A DNA stretch of 64,000 nucleotides, taken from NCBI GenBank assembly GCA_950295325.1, contig OX485807.1, positions 23,409,666-23,473,665 on the forward strand, in the 5' to 3' direction. Positions 50,101-61,232 of this stretch are shown piece after piece. A program made the position numbers and the translations under genes. Under the pieces are notes generated by a model. That model ran no database searches and was not told the origin of the DNA. It saw nothing but the letters and a program-made list of their open reading frames with translations. Within the stretch, counting starts at the first letter, position 1; the number at the start of each line of letters is the position of its first letter. Origin of the DNA: Polytrichum commune. Its lineage: Eukaryota > Streptophyta > Polytrichopsida > Polytrichales > Polytrichaceae.

Positions 50101-50648
50101 TGTCGTGTAAATAGCGATCGTGTGTCACTGCAGCTCGAGTACCAACCACCACTAACAAACAACACTAAAACATAACAAAATCACACATAAATCACACACC
50201 TCGACAGAGAAGGAAGAAAATAGAACACTCATAATAGCTCTAAATCTCTCTTCAAATGCACACAAATAGTCAAGATATCTCTTACTCCACCAAGGGAAAA
50301 TCCAAGAGTGTGAGTAGGGGAAGAAGAACTCAAGATTTATTGCAAAATCATGCAATCTACACCTCACACAAGCTCTTTCCACACACTAACTCACAAGACT
50401 TGACTTGGCAAGAATGCCAAGCCAAGGAGGAGGCTCCTCACTTAGGAGCCTTCCTCTCCACATTTAGATTCATCCATCCAAATCTAGATGGATGAAACCC
50501 AACGGATAAGGTGCGGCCGTCGACGCCGCATACCATGACAACTGTAGTGTAAATAGCGATCGTGTGTCACTGCAACTCGAGTACCAACCACCACTAACAA
50601 ACAACACCAAAACATAGCAAAATCACACATAAACAACACACCTCGACA
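50101..50648 (-). repeat. LTR-like end of the gypsy element with 106-bp terminal direct repeats
   Basis: 50101-50206 and 50543-50648 are 106-bp direct repeats with about six differences, each with TG...CA ends. The segment between them contains, on the minus strand, GCAATAAATCTTGAGTTC, typical of a poly(A)/R region in an LTR. A purine tract (minus strand GAGGGGGGGCA) abuts 50648, as expected for the polypurine tract beside a 3' LTR. Either the whole 548 bp is the LTR or the 106-bp units are very short LTRs of a miniature element. No matching 5' LTR was found near 55-58 kb. Confidence 0.6.
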
Positions 50649-50977
50649 TGCCCCCCCTCAGCTGACTATGGAGTCCCGCCAAGCAGCTAGGACCAATGCC
50701 AATCTAAAGGGCATGGATAATAAAAGATTGCTCCGCAACTAACTAGTGTGGTAAATGCTATTCCAAGGAACTGTAGGCTGGGTGCAAGGTGAGCCCCATC
50801 CTTAATCGCCTTTGATGTTTGGCCATCAGATCCCAAAGAATTAAATCCACTGCCTCATGTTGATTGCGTCTTTAAGCCATAACTCCTCATTTTCCATTTG
50901 GACAGGCACAAGATGATGAAAACCACACAGGGTCATTGAGTACGATTGGTGGAAGCACCAAGTACCAAAGATCCTCG

Positions 50978-51112
50978 ACAGCGAGGACAACTCCACTGTC
51001 CAGATGGTAGAGAAGTCAAGGGTGGCCTCAAGCATGCCATGTGCCAACCGCGTTGATACTAATCACACAAGAACATAGTAGCTGCTCCTTTCTTCTCTCC
51101 ACACACAAAACA
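50978..51112 (-). pseudogene. PHD finger at the end of the integrase
   Basis: Reads CFVCGEKKG ... FLCD, then a stop (51059-51061), then [10 protein letters not shown] and GQWSCPRC. The spacing fits the C4HC3 PHD pattern: CxxC, CxxC, HxxC, CxxC. The fourth Cys is now Tyr, next to the stop, so the finger is decayed. PHD fingers read histone H3 tails. In chromoviruses a chromodomain sits at this position and steers integration, so a PHD finger here may have done the same; that role is inference. Confidence 0.75.
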
Positions 51113-52342
51113 TGGAAGACCCTCTGGCACGACGGCCAGTTCAGGATGAACTGTACCTTCAATAGGTAGATGACATGGGGCACAGTTTTTGGAATGCTCG
51201 CGACATTCCCTGCCATCCTTGCCTTCCAACAACAACAAACCACTCGGTAACACCTCCTTCACCCGAAGAATAGTGCGCCCCGCCCTGACATCCAATGTCG
51301 TAGGCGCCTCACGTTGGAGATAGATATAATCCCCCTGCCGGAATCTCCGCAACTGAGGTCGGTAAGCACCACTGCGAATGCGTGCATAACGCAATATGTC
51401 ACGATGCTGAGCAATGGACAAATTCTCCATGGCCATAGGTATGGCCCTCTGGAAGAATTGAGCCCGCTCCTGCAAACACTCTGCCCAAAGGTCTAGGTCA
51501 TCCAAGTTCACAACATGAGCTAGTTTTTCCCGAATAGAACTCGGGAGTATAGGCTCACGTCCATACAACAACTGATACGGGCTGTAGGACGCCAAAGAGG
51601 CCTGCCTACTAAATCGATAGCCCATAGCAATCCAAGGCAACATAAGGTCCCAATCCCGGTGGCTTCCCCGAAGTAATCCATACTTCCTCAAGCCACGTTT
51701 GGTTGTCTGAACAACCCGTTCAGCCAAGCCATCTGCCTCCGGATGATCCCGAGAGGTGGTACGGTGATCTATGAGCGCCTTAGTGCACAACTCTTCAAAA
51801 GCACCAAGGAACTCCCTCCCTTGGTCCGTCAACCCCTCAGTCGGTGCTCCAAAACGTGCCAACACACGATCCAAAAAGGCGGCCGCGGCCAACTCTGCAG
51901 AGTTTTGGGGCAGAGCAACAAGCTCAATTCACTTGCTAAAATGCTCCACCATCACCAAAACGTACTTTGCTCCACGTGCTGTAACCACCAACGGCCCTAC
52001 AAAGTCCAGCGACCAGCGGTAGCCCAATCCCATGATAGATAAGGGCTGTAACTGAGGTGATAAGGTGTTAAAGCTAGACCTGACCCGGTCACAAACTTCA
52101 CACCTCCCGACATACGCAGCCACCTGCTGATACATGCCAATCCACCAATATTGGCCACGCAACATCGAATGTGTCCTGCGTATGCCAAAATGGCCAAGTT
52201 CCTCGTGCACTTGTCGCACCAAGGAGGCCCTCTGATCCGGCCTAGGAACAATACGCCTTGTCCCATCCGGCCACAATCGAAATAACAAACCGTTCTCCCA
52301 ACGGAACCTTGTTATTCGATGTCCAATCCTATCCCTTTCCAT
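51059..52342 (-). pseudogene. Integrase of the gypsy element
   Basis: The N-terminal HHCC zinc region (HEELGHFGIRRTH and CEVCDRV) is at about 52210-52080. The catalytic core follows: WSLDFVGP (first Asp), TDQGREF (second Asp) and DGLAERVVQ (Glu). A conserved tail contains YGREPILP and GDYIYLQRE. One in-frame stop (51929-51931) interrupts it where related integrases have Trp. It would join cDNA to the host genome. Confidence 0.85.
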
Positions 52343-54066
52343 TGCTTAGGTAGACGAAGGAAAGGTCCCATGCTGAAGCTTTTGCAATACGGGAAGGTCC
52401 TCCCATATATCCGCAATAGCTTGCGGTTGATCAGTCTCATCATCTGAGCCCTGTATTGGAACCTCAACAGTTGCACCAGAAAATAGAGTGAGGTAAGCAA
52501 CCGCGTGCCAACCTGGAACCGCCTCCCGATCACAATCTCCATGTCACCTGGCCCCGGTCAAGTCCTCATCCGAAGGACTTGGATTGCGTGAGAGTCCATC
52601 TGCATCAAAGTTGGTAATGCCAGCACGGTGCACCACCTCAAAGTCATATTCCTGAAGCAACAAATCCATCTGGCGAGCTTGCCAGTAAGCTTATCCGACT
52701 CCATGAGCCACCATAACGGCTAATGGTCAGTCACCAAGGTAAAGCGCTGACCATAAAGATATGGCCAGAAATGGGCAATAGCCCACACTGCCGCCAATGC
52801 TTCCCCCTCATAAAATGAATAATTGGCCTCCGCCGTGTTGTTGCTTCGCGACGCGTAAGCAACAACATACTTCCGGCCAAAGTCATCCTTCTGAGTGAGA
52901 ACTGCTCCCAAACCCAATAAGCTCCAGTCCGTATGCAACTGGAAAGATTTGGAGACATCTGGACGTCGAAGCACTAGAGCCGAACCTAGTTTCTGCTTCA
53001 ATGTCTCAAATGCCTGTTGCTGCTCACGACCCCAAGTCCACGGTTGGTCCTTGCTCGTGAGAATGGTGAGAGGCTTGACGATCAAGCTAAAGTCCTTGAC
53101 GAATCGCCGATAGTAATTCGCCAAGCCCAAGAAAGCATGAAGTCTCGGCACATCAACCGGTGCCGGAATCTTCTGCAAGGCGTCCACCTTAGCTTGTTGT
53201 ACCCCAAGACCTTCTGGAACAATCATATGCCCTAGATATGCCAGCCGGTCATGGAAAAACTTGCACTTGCCGTGATGCAAGCGCAATCCCCACCGCTGCA
53301 ACCGTTCAAAAACGGCTTACAGATGCCTTACATGCTCCTGTGGTGTTGTGTTGAAGATGATCACATCGTCTATGTAACACCGAGCAAAGGGCAAGCCAGA
53401 GAGAACCTGATCCATCACCCGCTGAAACTCAGCGGGTGCATTCTTTAGGCCAAATGGAAGAAACTTCCAATGATAAAGTTGATCTTTCCCATCTTGATCA
53501 ACTTCCCAAAATGCGGTCTTCACCCGATCTCCCGTAAGTAATGGAAGTTGGTGATATCCGGATCTCAAGTCCAAGGTGCTAAAGACCCGAGAAAATCCGA
53601 TGGCATTGAACAATTCCTCCGGGATCGGCATGGGATACCGATCCGACTTGGTCTTCCGATTAACTGGACGGTAATCCCCACACATCCGCTTCTCCGTCCA
53701 ATTGCCAAAGATATCCTTCTTCGATGGCATAACCGTAGTACAAACATACTTCATGTTGGAAAGTTCGATTAGCCCTACTGCCAAGAGCTCTCGGCAACGA
53801 GCTTGAACACCAATCCGCTCGGAAACACTGAGCCTGTAAGGTCTCCGAAAAATGGGATGGTCGTCCTCCAACTAAATGTGGATGGGTTTTCCTTTATAAC
53901 CTTCAAGATCCTGAAGGCTAAAAGCAAAACATCTACAGTACGAGCGAATAAATGCTCGTACCTTTCGTGCCTCAGTACCAGTGAGACGAGGGTCTAATTC
54001 AAGTGGCCAATCATCAAACTCTGTAGTCTCCCTCTCCACCAAAAGAGAACCACCTGATACTGGCAC
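52343..54066 (-). pseudogene. Reverse transcriptase and RNase H of the gypsy element
   Basis: The spacer from 54066 leads into RT: DYRPVNRKT, STLDLRSGYHQLP, FLPFGLKNAPAEFQRVMD and the catalytic YIDDVII near 53380. RNase H follows: QLHTDWSLLGLGAVL, EGEALAAVWAI and LVTDH. Stops lie at 53872-53874, 53317-53319 and 52720-52722. Near 52675 the frame shifts; in the next frame VVHRAGITNFDADGLSR continues the domain. It copies element RNA into DNA. Confidence 0.88.
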
Positions 54067-54078
54067 AGACTCTAATTA

Positions 54079-55192
54079 CTAATGAGAGGAGGGGACATCA
54101 ACCATGCCCCCAGTCTCGGTGCTAGCACTAGAGTCTGACATTTCTTCATCACCACCAATATGTGATGATGAAGCCACCACCGAAGGCGAAGAAACCGAAG
54201 CAGTGTAAAAATGTTGAGCTCGAAGCTCCTCCATCACATGCTGCTCGAATTGAAAAATTCGTTCGGCTTCTCCAACCATGGCGTGAATTCCCTCCTCCAT
54301 GGGTGTGGACTGCTGTGCCCCCTGACCAGAGTCCTCTGCCCCCAGAGACAACCATTGGTCACCACGATGCCTTTGCAATGAAAGGCATAAAGCAACAATC
54401 CACACCATGGTATGAAGATCCATAGCTTGGCCCAACATGAAGCGTCGTTGGCCCTCAAAAAGGCCGGGAGCTGCGGTGGTGCCAGTGCGGAATCCCATGG
54501 CACGCTCCCGTTCGTCTGCCAATGGTTCGGTGTGGGTTTTGGTGTGAACATCCCACACCATACCCGGCCCCCTATCGTGGAAATCGGATGACTGTGGAAA
54601 CGTCATAAATGTGGGAAAGGCCCGCCGTGGTGCCCCCATTTTATTGACCAATGCCAACGGGGGTAAATCATCTTGAACAACCGGCAAAGAAGTCCGGTTT
54701 GGATCCAAGATGTCATCCACCTTTTGATCAAAAGGTGGAGGCACTGCAGAAAATGTTGTAGCTAAAGTAGATGACGGTGCGAGGTTGGTCCAAATTCGCC
54801 GAGGCCGGTGGGCATAAGAACAAATGCTCGCGGCATCCACAAAAATGGGATCTCCAAGGTGTTGACGAACATAATAATTGCCTTCCAACACCTTGTCCCG
54901 AGAGTCTCCCAACAAAGGTACATTCTCGAAAATATAGCCTGGAGGGAAAGGTTGGTGGGAATACCACCACTGCATGAGGCGGATGAGGTCCCAGAATAGA
55001 ATAGACTTGGGATCCTCTAGTCCTCCGCCTGCTCCAGCACGTGAATGGCCCTGGCATGGCCATCTGTGGTACTTTTGGGCCACCCCCTTTCGAGGGAGCC
55101 TAAAAGTATCACACAAGCCCTTCGGTGAAGGTGGCCTGCATTTGCAGGCGCCCAAGCCGAACCCGGATGATAGGTGTATAACGTGAGTAGTT
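54079..55192 (-). pseudogene. Cytosine-C5 DNA methyltransferase domain of the gypsy element
   Basis: Numbering from 55155: WPCQGHSRAG at 32-41 is motif IV with the catalytic Cys. FENV at 76-79 is motif VI. YAHRPRRIWTNL from 114 is motif VIII, in the AHRxRxxWxN style of DNMT3/DRM enzymes. ERERAMGFRTG and FMLGQAMDLHTMVWI near 240 fit motifs IX-X. Just upstream VIHLSSGFGLGAC may be a decayed motif I, but the distance to motif IV is too short, so part of the N-terminus is lost. The frame is open for 358 codons, then TAG TAA, then RT in the same frame. The intact ancestor could have methylated DNA. Confidence 0.82.
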
Positions 55193-58100
55193 AGATTTTT
55201 AAGGGAGATTAAATATGCGTCGTAGTACCTCCGGAGGTTAGGCCTTAGTTTTTTACTAGTGTGGCTTTAAACTCCACTAACCAATTTCATATCTAGTTCT
55301 AACCTTAACCTACAACCTATTCTACGCGCAGACGCACTAGCCTTGAAACCAAGGCAATCCTAATTTGTGAATTGGGATGGTTCTGATACACCCAACCGGG
55401 TGTGACTCATACCACCCTAACTCAACGAACGGAATAACGACAATTTGATGGACCATTCAATTCTTCCTATTTCTTTATTTAGTTCTATTTAGTTTTCTAA
55501 GCGGGGGAACTTGGCCTAAGTCCCACCCTTCACACAAATTCCTTCTTAATTACTTACTTTTGTTTGCACGTCCTAACTCACTACATTAACATATTAGGCA
55601 TCACCCCTTACCTCGGGTCTCTTGCCAACAAGGGTTTACGATTTATTTTGTATGTTTTGATTGTTAAATGTGTTTACACTGGATAGACCACGAAATGCAA
55701 CTCAATGGGACCAGGGTGACGGGCGACCTGTAGGTTCAACCTGTTGCGCAATCTTCATAAATTGGGGCCATTACTCCCAATCTATGGGGCCAACAACATA
55801 ATAGTGGATTCGCGGGTCATTAACCCCACCTTTCCACCAACAACATTCAGAGTCGTCGTGTCGGTGATTAATCCGACTTACTACACACGAAACTTGCTAA
55901 TAAATGAAGCTACTACCACAAAACATACCAAGGGCCCCGAAAACAATGGAATTGGGTACTCCCTTGGCGGTCAAGTGGTCAAGCCACTTGACCTTACGAG
56001 ATAGGTGAGTGGGTTTAGAAATGCGTACCTTAGCCGTGCTCCCTCCAATCCTAAATGGAAGGCTTAAGGTTAGTTAATTTACCTCAATTTTCCTCGGTTG
56101 ATTTGGGCTTGATGTAGGCCGAGCCGCTACCTCCTTCCTTGCTCCACTTTCCGAGCGTCGACCTTGCCTCCTTCTTTGTAACTAGTTTGGTAGTAAGCGT
56201 ACCTTAGTTAACAATTAAAATATAAAGTGTTATTCTGCCCTGTAATTTAATCCTAAGCATAATATTTATACTTAGTGCACCAAATTATCTTTCCAATGAT
56301 CTAAAAATCACTCTAATCGGATAAGAAATGCAAAAGTTATGAGGGTTGGAAGTGTGAGGTCGATTCAACCGACCCTTCCAACCCACCTATCTACCTTCAA
56401 ACTTCAAAAATTCATAGCACATTCCTTACTACTTGGATCTAGGCTTTCCTTATACCATTGGAAAGCTATGAACAAGCTCTAACTAGAAAAATTATGACAT
56501 CAGCAGGTTAAGCTAATAGAAATTCAGCGGACTCCTTGTAACACAGCAGTCAATCAAGAAGGCTTAAACTATGTATCTCGCCTTCAACAATTCATATCTA
56601 ATTCAAATCTTAGTCAAATCAAACGTTCTATATGACCCTGGAGAGATATTAAAAAGATGTATTTGATAAAAATATGTGATTAGAAAGGTAAGCCGAAGTG
56701 AACCCAGCAGGTCCTCTGTAATGCAGCAGTCAACCAAAAGTTCTCAAACTATGTGTCCCATCTTGCACAATTCATATCTAATTCAAATCATGCTCAAATC
56801 AAATGTTCTAAGCCATTTTGGAAAGCTACACAAAAGTTCTACTTGGGAAAAATATAATTTCTTGGAATTAAAATTCCTATTGGGCTCGCAGGTCTGATCC
56901 AGCAGCCGCTACCCACAAGACCACCCAGTTTTTCTACTCCATCTTTGAAAATCCATAACTAATTGTCATCTCAACCAAATCACAAATGGGAAACGGCTAT
57001 GGATAGCTATATGAAATCTCTCTAAGAGAAAAATGATAAGTATCTTGTTCTAGCTTTTGAACTAAGCCTTCAGGGCATTGGCAGATGAGGTCTATAATGC
57101 CTCTACTCAAAACTCTACCATCCAACCTACCTCTACAAAAGAAGGAATAATTTTGTTGGTGTGTTAATAAACACACAACCTAACTAGGAGAGAGAGAGTA
57201 GAGGAGGTTCTCAAGCCTTTCTTCTAGACCATTGAGAATACATGCTAAAGGATTTTTTCCTAACTACATTGAAGCAGGGCTTCGCCCAAAAACTAGAGAA
57301 AGAGAGAGAGCTACAAGGTGGAAGGAGGGGTTTTTAAACCCTCTCACAAAAGGGTTGGACCCCTCCTCCACCGGATCCATTTTTCAAACCCTTTCCCGAA
57401 ATTTTGGCTCGGGGGTTTTCCCGGTTGAGGTTGCCACCCTCTCGCCGAGGTGGCTCCGACAAAAAACCTTTAGAAATCTTTCTAATTTTTCCGCCATCGA
57501 GTTGGCAAGGGGGCAAGTGGGCAAGTATCCCCCTTGCTCTCTTTCTTTTTTGTCTTCAAAATTCTTCACGCCGATTTTATCTTCTTACGTAAAACACCTC
57601 CAATAGTCTTGTGTGCCTCACACTAACTAATAAACTAACACTTGCTTAGCTAGCATCTACTAACATTTGCTTAATAACTAGCATCTACTAATATTTGCTT
57701 AGCTAGTTGTTTTTACTAGCTAGCACATTTTTTCTACTTTGCTATCTTCTAGCACTACTTAGTTTCATTTTGACCTTCCTTCTTCTAGGCTAAATGCTAA
57801 ATGAACTAATTTTCCCTAAATTCCCTATCAATTCTAACTTTTAATCCTAACATTCTAACTAAAAGTGATCCCGCAGAGTGGTGGACCACTCAAAGGGTTC
57901 ACACCATTGGAGAAGAATATGATGAAACGAGATGAAGGAATGGGTACAAGCAATCTCGTATTATATACACCCAATGTAGGCACCAATGCCTGTATATATG
58001 ATATCTTGTAGATCAATTAATAGTCAATATTTATTTAGGTAAATGCTGGACAACCTGTAACATGTAAGAATAGAATGGACTTGAATAATTGTGAATCATT

Positions 58101-58270
58101 TATGAACACCAAATATCTGACATGGCAGGATTCGATTAGGTATAATAGGTTATAGCGCCGAGTGATAATTCAAGAATTAGGAGATTAATTATCTATATCC
58201 AATGTGAACAAAATGGCGAATATATGTTAATTATGACAGAGTTGACAATGATATATAAGATCTCTTTGCA
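55193..58270. other. Repeat-like DNA beyond the gypsy element
   Basis: No gene is supported. 56400-57055 is a diverged tandem array of about 180 bp (roughly 3.6 units, each with AATTCATATCTAATTCAAAT or a variant, then GGAAAGCTA). GTCAAGTGGTCAAGCCACTTGAC at 55970-55993 is a hairpin (arms GTCAAGTGG and CCACTTGAC). The texture resembles a long LTR of another retrotransposon, but I found no matching TG...CA ends or target duplication. Confidence 0.45.
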
Positions 58271-59557
58271 TCAATAATGATAGAGATGAATACTAGGTCG
58301 AGAGCGAGAGCAGATCAAGAAGTTAGGAGGAACATTGAAAAGCAGAGGCGTATTGAGAGAAGGCAAAGGTTAGAATCAAGGGAGAGGATTGGAACCCCGT
58401 ATAACTTGCGGACAACAATGGGTAGGCGAGGAGTTAAATCTTCCAGGGCCACAGCTAGAGGATCTGAAGGGGAAAAACCATTTGATGTTTCAGCAGTAGA
58501 TCCAGTAGTTTTATTTCCTGTATCGGAGGAAGAAAACCAAGTTGACAAAGGGGGAAGTGAGGTGATGTTTATGTGCTATCATAATTATATTTCTTTAAGT
58601 GCAATGATATAATTAACTTTGTGGACAGTAAGTTACAACATTTGAGACCCAAAATATTCCATTGCCGTGTGGGCAATATTATCGGCTCACATTTGTTGTT
58701 GAATATGGAATATGACTTCGACTTGGCTTTGACATTTGGAATAGGGCATGACCCAGACAAAGGAACAACCTGGTGCAGCCTCGACTACCTCAACATCGGA
58801 TCATACTGAGCAGCAGGTCTGCAAAGATTGTTTCAATTGCTGAATTTGAGGGTTTTTGGTATAGGTTAAGGTGTCGCTTTCAATGATAACACTTTATGTG
58901 GAGTACAACATACATACTAAGCACAGGGCATATTTATTGAACAGAGCCTTGCCGAATTCGATGAGGACGCTGATGTAGTTGATTTATGCGAAGCCAGCAT
59001 GGACAACAACGAGCATCAATTCGGGGAAGAGGTACGATGTCAAACCATAAACCAAAATCTGCCGCCTTTCTCGAATGTGGTTGAATGGTGTAGACTCGTA
59101 TAAGGGCAAAGATGAATTTTGGCTTATGGGTTTGATTTGGTATGTGCTGAGTTCAACATTGCAGCTTGTTTAGGGGCATTCGGGTCCGAACCCAGTCTGC
59201 AAACATTACAGTTTGATAGGGTTAGTCGGGGATGTGGATACCCATTTTACTGATAGAGCTCGACGCATACTGGTAGTAGGGTAACAACCGAGGAGGTAGA
59301 AAGCGCCGTTTCTAGCATGGATTCTGACTTAGAGGCATTCAATCATAATCCTACACATGGTAGCTTCGCGACACTGGCTTTTCAACCAAGCGCAATGACC
59401 AATTACGTGAATCAACGGTTACTCTCGTACCTTAGTTGAATTACTATTGCGGCACCGCGCATCAGTAGGGTAAAACTAACCTGTCACACGACGTTCTAAA
59501 CCCAGCTCACGTTCCCTATTGGTGGGGAACAATCCAACACTTGGTGAATTCTGCTCG

Positions 59558-59592
<35 letters not shown>

Positions 59593-59850
59593 CGTTGCTA
59601 TGAACGCTTGGTCGCCGCTTGCCGTCTGTGTGGCAGGCTCGATGTCTGTCTCTTTCAAGTTAGGTTGATAGAGTATTTCTCTCTGTAAAGAAATAGAGTA
59701 GGGTCTTGGCTTCAACCTGCCAATTTTGAGTCTTGTCTGAAACGCGGATTGGAGACGCAGAGGAGGTTGGGCCGGCAGAGACGGTTGTGGGGATTCTCTA
59801 CAATCTAAACTATGTTGGAACATGTGAGTTTGGGGGGGGACCATCAATTG

Positions 59851-60574
59851 TTTGACTTTCAGTTTGATATCAGTCTTGTTTCAGGTTGTATGATTGATAG
59901 GCTTCTGATTTAGGGGGGGGGGTTAGGGTGAGTGCTTTTGGTTTTATTTCTAAGTTCTTTCATCAAGCTTGAAGCCTTCATTATGTACATTCGGGCCCGA
60001 GCATCATTTTTTTGCCTTTCAGTTTGATATAGGTCTTGTTTCAGGTTGTAGGATTGATAGGCTTCTGATTAAGGGGGGGGGGTTAGGGTGAGTGCTTTTG
60101 GTTTTATTTCTAAGTTCTTTCATCAAGCTTGAAGCCTTCATTATGTACAGTAGGGCCCGAGCATCATTTTTTTGCCTTTCAGTTTCATATCAGTCTTGTT
60201 TCAGGTTGTAGGATTGATAGGTTTCTGATTTAGGGGGGGGGGTTAGGGTGAGTGCTTTTGGTTTTATTTCTAAGTTCTTTCATCAAGCTTGAAGCCTTCA
60301 TTATGTACATTCGGGCCCGAGCATCATTTTTTTGCCTTTCAGTTTGATATCAGTTTTGTTTCAGGTTGTAGGATTGATAGGTTTCTGATTAGGGGGATTT
60401 AAAGTGAGTGTTTTTGGTTTTATTTCTAAGTTCTTTTATCAAGCTTGAAGCCTTCATTATGTACATTAGGGCCCGAGCATCATTTTTTTGCCTTTCAGTT
60501 TGATATCAGTCTTGTTTCAGGTTGTAGGATTGAAAGGTTTCTGATTTAGGGGGGGGGTTAGGGTGAGTGCTTTT
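59851..60574. repeat. 160-bp satellite array with G9-G10 runs
   Basis: About 4.6 tandem units start at 59851, 60011, 60171, 60331 and 60487. Each has TTTGCCTTTCAGTTTGATAT, GGATTGATAGG, a long G run followed by TTAGGGTGAG, and CGGGCCCGAGCATC. It lies in a putative intron of the ParB-like gene. Confidence 0.92.
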
Positions 60575-61232
60575 GGCATCACTTTGATAGGCCATATCTC
60601 TTAGTCATTTCATTCCCTTGCTTTGAGACTTTGTGACCTTTTAGGTGCTCATGTTAGCTTTCTAGAGATATATGGATCTCTCCATTTGAAGTTTTCAAGT
60701 AGAAGTTATGGACATTTGAACGCAGGGTGGTCATGCTGGAATGGTATGCCGTTGACGGCATCACTTTGATAGACCACATCTTCTAGTCATTTCTTTCCCT
60801 TGCTCTGAGACTTTGTGACCTTCTAGTTGCTGATGTTAGCTTTCTAGGGATGTATGTATCTCCACATTTGAAGTTTTCAAGTAGAAGTTATGGACATTTG
60901 AACGCATGGTGGTCATGTTGGAATGGTATGCCGTTGACAACATCACTTTGATAGGCCACATCTCCTAGTCATTTCTTTCCCTTGCTTTGAGACTTTGTGA
61001 CCTTTTAGTTGCTGATGTTAGTTTTCTAGGGATGTATGGATCTCCTCATTTGAAGTTTTCAAGTAGAAGTTATGGACATTTGAACGCAGGGTGATCATGC
61101 TGGAATGGTATGCCGTTGACGGCATCACTTTGATAGGCCACATCTCCTAGTCATTTCTTTCCCTTGCTTTGAGACTTTGTGACCTTTTAGTTGCTGATGT
61201 ATGGATCTCCTCATTTGAAGTTTTCATTTTGA
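60575..61232. repeat. 182-bp satellite array
   Basis: About 3.6 units start at 60575, 60757, 60939 and 61121, each with GCATCACTTTGATAG, GACTTTGTGACCTT and GGAATGGTATGCCGTTGAC. It abuts the 160-bp array without a spacer. Confidence 0.92.

Larger units (their letters stand above)
50649..55192 (-). mobile_element. Ty3/gypsy retrotransposon encoding a DNA methyltransferase and a PHD finger
   Basis: Minus-strand order: cytosine methyltransferase, spacer, reverse transcriptase, RNase H, zinc-binding and catalytic integrase, PHD finger, polypurine tract, LTR-like end. RT before integrase defines the Ty3/gypsy order. Most domains share one reading frame, so it was a single polyprotein. At least six in-frame stop sites and frame changes near 52.7-52.3 kb make it inactive. 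No gag or aspartic protease was seen and the 5' LTR is missing; the 5' end seems cut at about 55192. The coding part is visibly richer in G and C than its flanks. Confidence 0.85.

Noticed and set aside
52895-53235. Plus-strand frames over the gypsy element
   Set aside because: They lie opposite clear RT and RNase H coding sequence on the minus strand.
55193-57900. 5' LTR of the DNMT gypsy element
   Set aside because: Contains no copy of the 106-bp end repeat or of the 50.2-50.5 kb segment, so it is not the partner of the left LTR.
59476-59847. Separate minus-strand gene
   Set aside because: 123 codons without a domain, inside the span of the ParB-like gene; possible but unsupported.
59900-60560. 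Telomere-like repeats (TTTAGGG)
   Set aside because: The G runs followed by TTAGGG occur once per 160-bp unit and are not tandem telomeric arrays.
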